This document shows, piece by piece, positions 1 to 10,833 of a stretch of DNA of 64,000 nucleotides (within the stretch, counting starts at the first letter, position 1; every line of letters starts with the position of its first letter). This stretch comes from Nansenia antarctica (Eukaryota; Chordata; Actinopteri; Argentiniformes; Microstomatidae): contig OZ022358.1 in NCBI GenBank assembly GCA_963989245.1, forward strand, positions 19,414,895 to 19,478,894. The letters run 5' to 3'. The translations under genes were made by a program, and so were the position numbers. Under the pieces are notes generated by a model. It was not told the DNA's origin, did not search any database, and saw only the letters and a program-made list of their open reading frames with translations.

Positions 1-113
1 CTTGTAGGGGGGCACTCATTTACATTTTGCCCGCCATCAGGCCACTGAACTTTAGAAGCATGCCAGGCCAGTGTTTCTAGTTGCGGCGGCGCGATAGTTT
101 GATAACGCGAACT

Positions 114-361
114 CGTGAGTTTAGAATGATAAGGTTCTATCTCCGTTTAGGGCAGTTCAGAGATATTGAGCGTCAAAGTTTTTACATTCCATTATGTTTT
201 GTGAGATGTAACCTTTGTATTTTATTAATTACTAACTCAAAAATGTCAACATTATAAAAATAACACCACACAGGCATTAATAAACACCTAATGGATCAGA
301 TTATGTGAAAAAACTCAATTTTGACAAAAATGGAGATAGAACCTTATAATTCTAACGTCAC
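114..361 (+). mobile_element. MITE family A, copy 1 (single terminal unit)
   Basis: Non-autonomous DNA element of about 248 bp. Its left end (GTGAGTTTAGAATGATAAGG) and the reverse complement of its right end (GTGACGTTAGAATTATAAGG) form terminal inverted repeats of about 30 bp. The 5-bp sequence GAACT flanks both sides (109-113 and 362-366), which fits a target-site duplication. It has no coding capacity. Three further copies lie at 35978-36226 (inverted), 36591-37020 and 62373-62868. The superfamily is not identified. Confidence 0.75.
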
Positions 362-800
362 GAACTGTCAAGAAGCATAACCGGCGTTTTAAGATGAACG
401 ATGGAGAAAGAGAAAGGGTGGAGCAGAGAGGGAGAGATAAGAAAAGAAGAAAGGCCCTCGGAGATGCCGCTAAATGTGGCAAAATCGACTAAATGTTTTC
501 ATGCACCTGACCACCAGGTTAGTCAGTGATCAAATAAATAAATAAACATGCTAGCTAGCTAACATAGCTAACGTTACCGATGCATCATCGTCATCGCCCC
601 GTGTCAAAAGCCCAACGTCAAAGCTGCCAAGACACTGGACAATCAATAATAAAAAGTGGTTGTTCCCTTTCTAATTTCCTCAAAACCATTGGTGGCATAA
701 TTGGCATAGTAGTCTAGTTAATGTGATCGATATCATTTGACTATTCATGCGTTTTGTTGAAGATTTCAGTCAGTGAGCTCATACTTTTGACTTCATAATG

Positions 801-913
801 CAGGGCTCTCAAGTGTCACGCATTGGGCGTGAGACACACGCATTTCAACCCGTTCACACGCCGCATTTCAACCCTTGTGTCTCACGCCCAATGCGTGAGA
901 CTTGAGAGCCCTG
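801..913. mobile_element. Palindromic MITE, 113 bp
   Basis: The two halves are reverse complements over nearly the full length. The ends are CAGGGCTCTCAAGT and its complement, and there is a short unpaired middle. The 6-bp sequence ATAATG lies on both sides (795-800 and 914-919), consistent with a target duplication. The end sequence resembles hAT-type MITEs, but the duplication is shorter than the usual 8 bp, so the superfamily is uncertain. Confidence 0.7.
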
Positions 914-2422
914 ATAATGTTAAAATTATTGAGACCACGCACAGTCTTCTGTCTGTGTGCATGGCGTGCGTGCATGAGTGTGCGCGCCGGCGCCACACGA
1001 TACATGTGTCACACTATTCAGGCTACTGTTGAAAGGTCTATCTATGTTATTTAATGTTTGTGTTGGTTAAAGGACTATTTTAACTTTTGCTGGGGAGTGT
1101 ATCAGTAAACTGAATATGGTATTGTGCTCTTGCTCTGTTCTTTGAATAGGTTCACAGAGTGGTTAACTGTATTATCTGTCAATTAAAACATGTTGTGCTC
1201 TTCCTTTTTTTTCTTTTTGAAGGTGGAGAGAGTTTAGAGTATAATCAAGGAAACATTTTTTTTAAACAGGTGTACTCAAAGTGTTGATGGGTAGTGTATA
1301 TCAATCAACTGAATAGGATGTTGTGCTCTTGTTCTGTTCTTTGAATAGGAGAGAGAGTGGCAGTGCACGTGCAGTGCTCGTTAGACTGGGGATTTGGAGA
1401 GAGAGATTATTATTTAATAAATATCGGTTAAACATTATCCTTGTGTCGTCTCCCACCTTAATGATATGTATCCTACCTTTTGGTTTTATTTGAGGTTCAT
1501 GCGTTGTACTGAGCAGTTGTTAGCTCATTAGTTTGTGATGTCACATGCACTAAAATTCACCAGAATGCAAGAAATGAAGTCTTTGTAACTAACATTTTCC
1601 TGGTAGGGGACCCCAGACCCTTTGGCCTGACTGGGGCCATATTTCGCACTATATTTCCCAACCGGATTGATTTTCCAAGTCCGGTCCTGCCCAGACATAA
1701 TAGCTGTGGTGGGGGCCTAGTACTATGATGCCAAGGGCCACTGCTGGATAACTGTTGAAGCTGAAGTAGAGTGACACATAGAGAGTTTCTCAACTGATTT
1801 TTTATCTCTTCTCTTGATTCTCTTCATGTCTATGGCATGGTCTACATTTTCTCTTAGAGTAGGTTAGGGGTGTGTATAGTGTATTCTTCTTTACAGAAGG
1901 TTAGGATGTGTCGTGTGTGTTTGTGGTTGTTAGTGCAGCTGACAGCAGGCATGCAGACACAATCTTTCTAAGGAGAGTGGTGTTGCCTCTGCCCGCTGCT
2001 CTGTCGCAGGCTCTGAGTGGGGGGGAGAGAAAAGGTAGGACATCAGCGCCTCCCAGTGGAATGTAGCGGAATGTTTTCGTCGTGGTAGAGGTGGGGGGGT
2101 ATTGTCGATAGCGTTAAATTGTACGGACCTACAGTAGGTGTCGCTCGCGTGTAAAACATATTTACGGTTCTTTATAAGACTATGGCGGGACAAATTTGAC
2201 TATGGCAGGCCACCCCAGTCTAATTAATGCGAAACACTACTGTCTATCTATATTTTTGAGATTGTCTGGAAGGAGTGGACATGAAATACACTTGATTCAG
2301 TTATTTTTCATTCCGTGCATGGATGGAAATGTGTGTGCGTGTGCATGCGCGCCTGTCTGTCTGTCTGTCTGATTTTGTGTATATGTGTGCCTGTGTTGTG
2401 TTGTAGCTGCCCTCAGTCTCAG
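914..2422. other. 3' flank of the sialyltransferase gene, no gene seen
   Basis: AT-rich intergenic sequence. A phrase containing TTGTGCTCTTG and TTCTGTTCTTTGAATAGG occurs near 1120-1150 and again near 1320-1350, so part of it is an old direct duplication. The minus-strand 3' UTR of the adjacent gene must lie here. A reverse-oriented AATAAA is visible near 1485, but I cannot show that it is used. Confidence 0.5.
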
Positions 2423-5400
2423 TCAATGCCTGGCGGTACTGCCAGCTCCCTGAGTGCAGTTCAGGGTGCTGAACCCAGGCAGGATGACCCGTCCGTGGGT
2501 GTAGATGTCCCGGTCAAGCCCCTGGTTCATCCTCTTGACCAGGTTCTTCTCGTAGAGCAGGGGGTGGTAAGCGCCAAAGGTGCACGCCGCGTCGTAGAAC
2601 CGCTGGTAGTAGTGACACAGCTCCGTCTTCCTACGGGACGGAAGGAACTCGTACACGTGCACGACCTCACACAGGGACATCATAAGAACTGTGCCTGAGG
2701 ACAGAAAGGAGGAGGGAGGGAAAGAGGGATGGGGGAGATGGAGAGGGGGAATTATATTGATGTCCACCATATTGATGTCAGCTACCCTAAACTAAGTCGT
2801 CCCATTGAAACCATTGAGATCCATTAGTCTCTAGTAGTAAACAGGAGGGGGGAGTAATTGAATGTCCTACATACCCAGCAAGCCAGAGGAGGGCGGGTTC
2901 TTCTGGATGGGCTCAGCCATGTTGTCCTGGATTCGCTGCCAGAGCTGCCACTCAACGCGGGGATGCAGGATGTAGAAGGGCTGGAGGGGGTGGAGTCTTC
3001 TGTAGCGCTGGTACTGGGCGAAGATGGGGTAGTCTGTCCTGTTATACCACTGAAAGAGGGATGGAGGTGTGTGGACGGAGAGAGGAGGAGGAGAGATGAT
3101 GGTTGATAAAGAAAGACAGGGAAGGAGATAGAGAGGGAGGGAGACGGGGTAAAGAATGGAAGTGAAAGAGGGAAAGAGAAGATGTTTGTGAGTGCCTGTT
3201 GTCTATGCCTATGTATTTATATTGAAATATGCTGATCTGATTTTGAAGACGCTGACTATAACACACACACTGTCCTGATTAAATATGCGCTACACGTTCA
3301 AATGTGTCACACATTTTGTTAGATGATGAGTGTGAGTTCATGTGATGTTACCAGTGGCGTAACTACCATATATGCAGGTAATGCAGCTGCATTTAGGGCC
3401 CAGTACAGACTCGTTACTCCACTGCATGTTACTCAGGGGTGAGTTTTACAGTTTCTAACTATTTTGTTCTCAGTCTCACCTGGCTGAGGTCAGCAGAGAA
3501 GGGGGCAGGATCCCAGGCCACCAGAACACCTGTGCTGTACAGAGAGCTGGACAGGAAGCGGTGGTCATCTGACGCCATCACCTACAAGACAGGTGTCAAC
3601 ATCACCCACAGCACTGGTTACAACAAGCTATCAAGTTAACGGAATATTCTGTTCACCACATTCAAAACAATACAATGAACAGTACATCACAGAGAGTCCT
3701 ATAGAGCCCCGGACGTTACGTGACTCGAGTCACAAAACCTTGTGAGTTCAAATCCCGCCTGAAGCCACACCACTACTAGTGTGCCCTTGGGTAAGGCACT
3801 TAGCCCTCAGTTACTCCAGGGGGAATGTCCCTGTAAGTCGCTTTGGATAAAAGCGTCTGCTAAATGGCAAAATTATTATTAAAATTAAAACCTTGTTTAC
3901 GGCGCCATATTGGCAGAATAGAAAACCTGCGGCCGCAGCGAGATATACTTGAGCGCCAGTGGCAACTTCAGACCATCAGAGTTTACGTCCCACTTCACCG
4001 ACCAAGACAAAGAACGCTACATCGCTAAACTAAATAGATTGAACATCACCGACCCTTATAACGCCCCTGGCGTACTATTCAAGCCATTAGAAAACGAAAA
4101 CGCAAGCTAGCTGCTAGCTGTCTGCTAGGCTACGTTAACCTTAGGTAACGTTACGTCCTGTTACATCATGTGGCCTAATCTCACCCAGAGTTATATTACT
4201 TCGAATCGCTTCACCTAGCAAACAGTATAAGTAAGTAAAGCAAACAGTATGCCTATCACCTACATATTTATTATGATCATCAAGCAGCAGAAATGTGTAG
4301 CCTTCTGTCTGCTCCCCCTGTCCTCTTACAGGTATCAGTTCACCCATCAATCCCCATTGTCTATAGTTGAATAAATCAACACTGCAATTTATAACATGTT
4401 GTCTTTCTAGTTTGTCTTACATTAACATTGCTTTAACAGTTGTCACCACACAGTATTAGGCTGTCTGCATTCAGAGCATGGCATACTTGTGTCCTACAAA
4501 AACATGGAATATGTCTCAAGCATCAGCTTTATTTCACTTTTGAATATCCTCAGCAGCATGTCACACCTGTTGGGTCAGTTTAGGTGTTCACTGGAAGGGT
4601 ACAACAGACTCACACGCATTTGTAAGAGTACAGCATACTGTATACAGACTGGATAACATTAGCTTCTAAGACTGACGTTAGCTAATGCTAACGCTATTTG
4701 CCGGTGTTCTGCAAGCGTATCTGAGACCAAACCGGGCTACTTAACTGCAAGAGATCCTCCGGCAAGAGAATATGTCCACTATGCAGTGAAATCTGCGAAA
4801 ATTAGCTTCAAAATTCATTAATAATAATTAGGGATGTCCCGATCCCACTTTTTCACTACCGATACCGATACCTGGGCTTCGGGTATCTGCGATCCGATAC
4901 CGATCCGATATTTGTATAATTTTTTTGACCCCTGAATAATAACAAATACCTCCCCAGTATATAGTCCACACCAACAACAGTTAAATTAAAGACTGCCAGC
5001 CTTTATTAAAGCAACAAATGCGACGTGTTGTGGATTGGAACTACGGATCATAAGCTTTCAAATGATGTGTCATACATTGAAATCCGAAAAAAAATGAAGT
5101 TAGAGTCATTTGAATGTTGTTAGACGTCAGGCACATATAGGGTTAACCTCTTTGTAATGAAACCGGAAGCACACAGCGCTACGAACTATGAGAGCTGTAT
5201 CCATTATGCGCATTTTAAGCGCATATAGGACTCGCGTGAAGCATTTCTGCGACACGCGTTTCTGTTCACTGTTTTCATTCCCTCATCGCTTATACACATA
5301 TGTTTGACTGCGCATGACAGTAGTTCAGCAGTCTCTTAGTCGCACTGGTGCGATTGAATGTATTTCCAAGTCGCACAGAAATATATTCACTCGCAAATGC

Positions 5401-8400
5401 GATCAAAACAGTCGCACTATCGAGCCCTGGTCAGCCTTTTTTTTTCTGGTGCGATCCGCGATCCAGCATTCAGGTCCAATATTGCGGCGATATCCGATAT
5501 CAGTATCGGATCGGGACATCCCTAATAATAATAGAAGACTGGACGCTCTCCCGCTTTGTACTACCGCTTCTACTCTGCCAAAATGGCGGCGTTAAGGACC
5601 ATTACTCAGATTTTCGGGTTGCGTGACGTAAACTCCCGGAGCTCTACCAGCTTTGAAGTCAAGTGTCAATTAAGAGCTGGGCTCACTTAAAATCTTTACA
5701 TTAACAAAATATTCAGTGGAGTTTGATTTTTACCATCCACAACACACTCAAAGCAAACACAGATTATTCAGAATGTATAGCAAATATTGTAAAACCGCTG
5801 AAGCTGTGAAAACATCAATATGTTTCACAGAAATGTGAATAATATCCGAAATATTACTGAGAGTCATTCATCATTCAGTGACCCTGAAGTGTTACAGTTA
5901 CTGTAATACAAACTAGACCAATAAAGAAAGAGGCTGAATAAATAAAAGAGCATGAAACACGTCAGCACATATGAAAGGAAGTCACCATTTTAAACGTCTA
6001 AATGCTGATCCAACTTTGTTTGGTTACTGGGGAGATCAGGTCAGGTATGAATGAATGAATCTTTTATTTCGAACATGATTTAAAAATGTAAAATAATAAC
6101 TAATAACGAAAAATACAGTATGTGGTTACCTGTGAGTTGATGAGGCGGATCGTGGTCTTGGAACCAACATCCTTCTCATAGCCCACTGTGGGTGCAGCGT
6201 TGAACCGCAGCACTGCATCATGAGAGTCTGGGATTCAGCAAGGAGGGAAAAAAAACATTTTAAAAACTTGTATTGACTTTGAAAAAACATTGCATTGTGG
6301 TGGGCATAGCATCAATAGAATGTTACCATTATCTTCACTATAATGGTTCTTTTTGTCATCATCCAGGATCACTGAATGTTCAGATCATTAGGAGTAATGT
6401 CATGTTGCGCTGATGAGTTTCTGAGATGCCTCTCTAAAAAAAGAAAGCCTTCTATAAAGTAGTTTTTTTACAGAAATACATATTGAAAAAAAATAGTAGT
6501 ATTCCATTCATAAATATGAGCCTCAAGTTAAATATTAAATATTTATGTTAAATATGAAATTCTATCTAAATATTGGATTCCAAAATAAAAATGTATATTT
6601 CCTTTATCTGTGTGTGAGTGTGTTCGCAGTATACAGTCATGTGAGGAAAAAAAATAGGACACCCCATGAAATATTTAGTTATTTTTTAAGAAATATGGAC
6701 ATATCAATATTTCATCTACTTTCAAAGGTAAAGGTGATTTAATTGAACCAAAAACAATGAAAATATAACTTTATCATTTATTTAACAAAAAATGTACACA
6801 GGTGCCAATTCCAACTGAGGAAAAAGTTAGGACACCCTATGCCCTAATAGCTGGTATTGGCTGAAATAAACTCAATTACATGTTTCCTATAACTGTCTAC
6901 CAGTCTCTTACATCAACTGGGAGAAAGTATTTCCCACTTCTCCATGCAGAATTCTTTCAGCCGTGTGATGTTTAAGGAGTGTCTTGCATGCACAGCCCGT
7001 TTCAAATGAACCCACAGCATCTCAGTAACATTAAGATCTGGGCTTTGACTTTCCATTCCAGAACTCTCCATTTCTTTCTTTTGAGCCATTTAATTAATTC
7101 CTTGGTTTACTGGAATGTGTTGTGTCTTTGTCATGTTGCATGGTCCACATCCGCTTCAGCTTAAATTTTTGGACAGATGATCTTATATTTTCCTCAAGCA
7201 CCCTCTCATACAATAAAGCATTCATAGTGATGAATGACAGTGACAGTGACGCCCCGCTGCCGCAAAGCAGCCCCAAACCATGACATTTTCAAAGCAGCCC
7301 CAAACCATGACATTTTCAAAGCAGCCCTAAACCATGACATTTTCACCCCCATGCTTCACAGTTGGTATGAGGTTCTTGTGCTCAAATGCTGTCTTTGGTT
7401 TGTGCCAAACATGTCTTCTGTTACTGTGCTACTTTTGATTCATCAGTCTATCCAGGGTTCCCACGGAAAGTCTTACATTTGACAATCAGAATTAACTCCT
7501 AAATATGAGCTGGCAGGTCTTGAATATGAGTTGGTAGGTCTTAAAAATGTATTCGGATTAGGAAGTTGCGATAACTTCTCTGTATCGCTTTTAAATGTGT
7601 TTGGGGAAAATCTCCGGTTGCAAGGCGCCGGCCCGCTCATTGGGAGCAATTTGGGGTTCATTGTCTTGCCCAAGAACACCTCGACACGAGGCCAGCAGGG
7701 GATTGAACCGCTGAACCGCCGTCTTTGCAATCGTTAGATACCGGCTCTACCCTCTTGCATTTCTATTTACTTGCATTTTACAAATCATTTAAAAAAATAA
7801 ATAGATGTTTAGTTTTATTTATTATCTCCATCTCTCAATATTGTTAAGATGAAGATCAAATGTCTTTATGTTTAAATACGTATGTTGAAAAAGACAACAT
7901 AGGGTTTTCATGGGCTGTCCTATCTTTTTCACATGACTGTATGTCTGTCTGTGTGTGTCTTTGGTTGTTCTCTCACCGATCTCCTTGCCTAGTCCAGAGT
8001 AGCGTAGTGACCCTGCTGATGACACCACGGCACAGCTCTTGTAGGGGCCGAGTTCGGAGATGAGAGGTTTCTGGGGCAGCTGTGAGGCCCAGGTCAACGA
8101 AGAGAAGGGCTGGAGGTCAGAGGTCAAGGTAGCTACCTCTACCTTGGCCTTTAACTGACACAGCAGCTCTGGACCGCTCACCTTAGGCCGACTTGCCACG
8201 CCCCCAGGACCAGAGAACTCCACCCCATACTTGTTCATGGCCTGTGTGCGAGGAGGGTAGAGGTAGAGGTAGAGGAGGTATATAAAAGGACAGGGGGAAG
8301 AGGATTGGAGGAGAAAAGTAGGTAGAGAGGCAGGAGAGGGAGAGGGAATAAAGGTGAGAGGAAAACAATTGAGGGAGGGGTGAAAGGGGTTTGAAGAGAA

Positions 8401-9286
8401 AGAAGAATGTCCCTCAAAAGGTGAAGTTAACAGTAGAAAACGTGAATGATGTCTTGTAAGTCTCAATTATCCCTCCTATCTCCAGTCTCCTCTCCTCTCT
8501 TTCTCTGTCTCTCTCTCTCACCTGGTAGTTCTGTACCACCTTCCTCAGCCTGTTTCCCAGCATGCTGCTGGACATCTCGTCATCCCACACGTCTCCGGTT
8601 ATCTCTGTGTGATGGCGACCCCCAAACAGAGTCTCCACGGCATGCCTGAAGGGGCGGGGCAGCAGCCAGGCAAGGAATCCCGACGACTCGCGGTCTCTCG
8701 TCCCCCGTTTAGGGTGTTTCTCCTTAGCCATGGCCTCCTGGGTGTGGTTTTGGGAGGAGAGGATAGGGATCGGACGATTTGGATTGCCAGGGACGATGCC
8801 CGGGTGCTTTTTAGGGTCGATGTACATGGGCTTGGCTCCACCTCGAAGCACCTGTTACGGGTGGACATACGATAGAGGATGTTTTTGAAAAGGCTCTCTA
8901 ACATTTGGGGAAAAGATTTGTAGGACAGAAAACGTAAAGTGACACACATAAATTGCCCCTGCAGAATCAAACCCCTGAGACTGATCACTGAGTAGCTTGA
9001 CACTTAGATATACTCTTTACTAAGATTACAAGTTAAACTTAATAATAAAAGAAAGTTGTGGTGATGGTAACACTTATGAGAGAGATACACAGACCTTGAC
9101 GACAGAGTGTGCACGGGGCTGGGCGCGGGTGCGTGCCCGCACGCCAAAGATGGCGTCTGTGACGGGCACGCTGTTCTCAGCACATAGGGCATAGAGCAAC
9201 GCCATGGAGACGCAGAAGAGCCCCATGCACAGTGCCCCACGACGGGCACGGCGACGCAGGCGCCACAACAGGCTGACGCGGTCCAT
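2423..9286 (-). CDS. st6gal1: Beta-galactoside alpha-2,6-sialyltransferase (ST6GAL family), 7 coding exons
   Basis: Golgi type II membrane enzyme that moves sialic acid from CMP-Neu5Ac to the 6-OH of terminal galactose on N-glycans. Coding exons on the minus strand: 9286-9095, 8851-8522, 8241-7977, 6227-6130, 3581-3480, 3049-2875, 2694-2423. All introns are GT-AG, the phases join in frame, and the total is 477 residues. A signal anchor lies at about residues 19-36 behind a basic cytoplasmic stretch. Sialylmotif L starts at Cys244 (CAVVSSAGSL) and crosses the exon 3/4 junction. Motif S is around residues 381-404 (PSSGLLG...LMMSLC). Motif VS has His431 and Glu436 (HPLLYE). The start is the first Met before the anchor. 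Motif L and the VS region favour ST6GAL1, while exons 5-7 share features with ST6GAL2, so the paralogue is likely but not proven. Length is between the human ST6GAL1 and ST6GAL2 proteins. The introns hold SINE, hAT and Tc1 insertions. Confidence 0.93.
3715..3890 (+). mobile_element. tRNA-derived SINE with the common fish LINE-related tail, in intron 4
   Basis: A B-box-like stretch (GAGTTCAAATCCC) at about 3747 is followed by the very common fish SINE core and the tail GTAAGTCGCTTTGGATAAAA, then GCGTCTGCTAAATG and an ATT-rich end. It sits in the intron between sialyltransferase exons 4 and 5. The same tail occurs inverted near 61153-61210. Confidence 0.7.
4829..5524. mobile_element. Non-autonomous hAT element, 696 bp, in intron 4
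   Basis: Terminal inverted repeats begin TAGGGATGTCCCGATC and end in the complement (GATCGGGACATCCCTA). An exact 8-bp duplication ATAATAAT flanks the element (4821-4828 and 5525-5532), the length expected for hAT transposition. The subterminal regions are rich in CGATACCGATA-type repeats. No transposase ORF is present. Confidence 0.9.
6634..7455 (-). mobile_element. Truncated Tc1-like transposon in intron 3
   Basis: It starts with a Tc1-type end (CAGTCATGTGAGG...) directly after a TA dinucleotide at 6632-6633. The minus strand carries a decayed transposase; the recognisable stretch near 7290-7440 reads KHGGENVMVWGCF, the region around the second catalytic Asp of Tc1 transposases. At 7263-7343 a 27-bp segment of this coding region is repeated three times. 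The far end is missing: at about 7455 the sequence switches to an unrelated repeat that begins AGGGTTCCCACGG. Confidence 0.8.
7455..7750. repeat. Composite repeat fragments (AGGGTTCCCACGG repeat and tRNA-SINE piece)
   Basis: From 7455 to 7560 is a fragment with GTCTTGAATATGAG-like phrases, similar in style to the piece at 25940-26060. From about 7610 to 7750 is an inverted fragment of a tRNA-derived SINE: GGGATTGAACC is a reverse B box. Both are inside sialyltransferase intron 3 and have no coding role. Confidence 0.45.
8242..8521. other. Purine-rich intron 2 of the sialyltransferase gene
   Basis: Short intron between coding exons 2 and 3. It is GA-rich on the plus strand, hence CT-rich on the coding strand, and gives a long polypyrimidine stretch before the exon 3 acceptor. 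The exon 2 donor at 8521-8520 abuts a (TC)n run. Confidence 0.6.
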
Positions 9287-9986
9287 AGCCGCCCCGGGGA
9301 TCTGGAGAGGAGGGGGGAGAGGGAGGGAGCAGAGGAGAGGGGGTTTAGGGTTTAGAGAGATTGGAAGGCATGAGAAGACGTGCCCTATTGGTGCCTCTAC
9401 AATGGTCTAAATTTGACCATGTGCCCCCACAGTTGAAAAACGTCACACTAAAGTGCCCTTTTGAGTGGCAACAATTAGAGGATGTGCCCTATTGGCTGCC
9501 CTTCCAATGGTCTAAACTTGACCATGTGCACTGATGGGGTCCCATGCTGTGCAGTAGGTGCCCTTTTTTTCTTTTCGCCCCTGCCCTTCAAACAGCCTGA
9601 GTCCGCCACTGTTGGAAGGGCATGTCAGATGGAAGAGAGAGAAGGAAAGACATAGAGGGTTAGAATGAGTAAAGCCTGGTACACACATAAAGATTATTTA
9701 ACATTAAATGATTTATCTGAGAAAGACCCACACATGAAGATAAAAAATTGTGGATTGAACAGTTTTTATCATACTGCCGCTCGCTCGCTAGAATAGAAGG
9801 CTCGCCTATTCAACGCGTGTTTTTCAACGCGAGGTCGACGTGAAAATGATCTACCAGCAACATAGACTACAGTTTCAATATCTACATCTGTAAATATGAA
9901 GGCTATATATATATTTTTTAAATCAACACTTGTTTCAAAGCAGCAACCCCACGACTCTAATTATACGTTAACATCACGGTAACATT
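9287..9986. other. 5' flank of the sialyltransferase gene
   Basis: A GA-rich stretch follows the start codon upstream. Between 9370 and 9560 the phrases GTGCCCTATTGG and GGTCTAAATTTGACCATGTG (second copy with CTTGACC) occur twice, so this is a short duplicated repeat. No further coding exon is recognised; the untranslated first exon and promoter of the gene should lie in or beyond this stretch. Confidence 0.4.
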
Positions 9987-10306
9987 TGGCGCTTTTCCAT
10001 CGACACAGTAGATCACCACATATTGTTAGATAAACTGAAAGCAATTGGGTTCGATAGAACATCGGTGAGCTGGATGCAATCCTACTTAGAGGGGAGGGAA
10101 CAGGTGGTTAGTGTGAACGGAACACTGTCGTCCCCCCTCCCAGTGACCTGCGGCGTTCCACAAGGAAGCATATTGGGACCGTTACTGTTCCTAATATATG
10201 TGAATGACATGTCATCAGCATGTGATTGCAATTTGTTCCTGTTCGCGGATGACTCGGCTCTGCTGGTCTCTGACAGGGACATATTGCAGGTGGAAAAAGC
10301 GCTAAG

Positions 10307-10821
10307 TGTTACGGCTGGGCCGTCACACACGCCCTCCCCCGCCCCCACAACCCGAGCACAGCGTGCTCTCCGCCGCAGGTGAAGCTCGTTCCCGGTGATT
10401 GGAGGGTTATCCAGCCACAGTCAAACCCACACACCTGTCTCCACTCCCCAATCAACCCTCTGGCTACATCTACCCTGGACTCCCTTCAATCACCGTCAGT
10501 TCTTCCCTAAGAATGACCTGGCAAGTATCCGCTGTGATTAGTTATGGACTTTGCTCTTGTGCCTATTTCTTGTGATTCATTGATATCTTGTGTACTGGCC
10601 TACCGTGGAGACTTACCCTGCTTTCCTGTTCCTCCACAGCCTATGCCAACCACTACCGCCATCCCGCCAGGTTGAAACCCCCAGCCCGCCAGGCTGAAAC
10701 CTCCGGACTCATCATCTGTGTTTCCACCCACCTGCACTGTAAATAAATACCCTACGGGGCTAACACTATATTCTGCCTCCGGTGTCGTGTCCTTGAGCTC
10801 CCTCGCCCCCGTGTCATAACA
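10307..10821 (+). repeat. 5' LTR of the gypsy element
   Basis: TG...CA ends, 515 bp. The 11-mer GTCAGTTCTTC at 10495-10505 matches the complement of the primer-binding site and therefore probably marks the start of R. The polyadenylation signal AATAAA lies near 10742. No canonical TATA box is seen upstream of 10495. Confidence 0.93.
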
Positions 10822-10832
10822 GAAGAACTGAC
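10822..10832 (+). promoter_or_regulatory. Primer-binding site, self-priming type
   Basis: GAAGAACTGAC directly follows the 5' LTR. It is the exact reverse complement of GTCAGTTCTTC inside the LTR (10495-10505; also 15419-15429). In Tf1 and sushi-type elements the first 11 bases of the RNA pair with the primer site and prime minus-strand synthesis without a tRNA. The length and position here fit that mechanism. It also lacks the TGG start expected of a tRNA-primed site. Confidence 0.75.
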
Positions 10833-10833
10833 C

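Noticed and set aside
10023..10382. 119-codon ORF taken as one gene
   Set aside because: It is the LINE RT fragment running by chance into the 5' LTR of the gypsy element.
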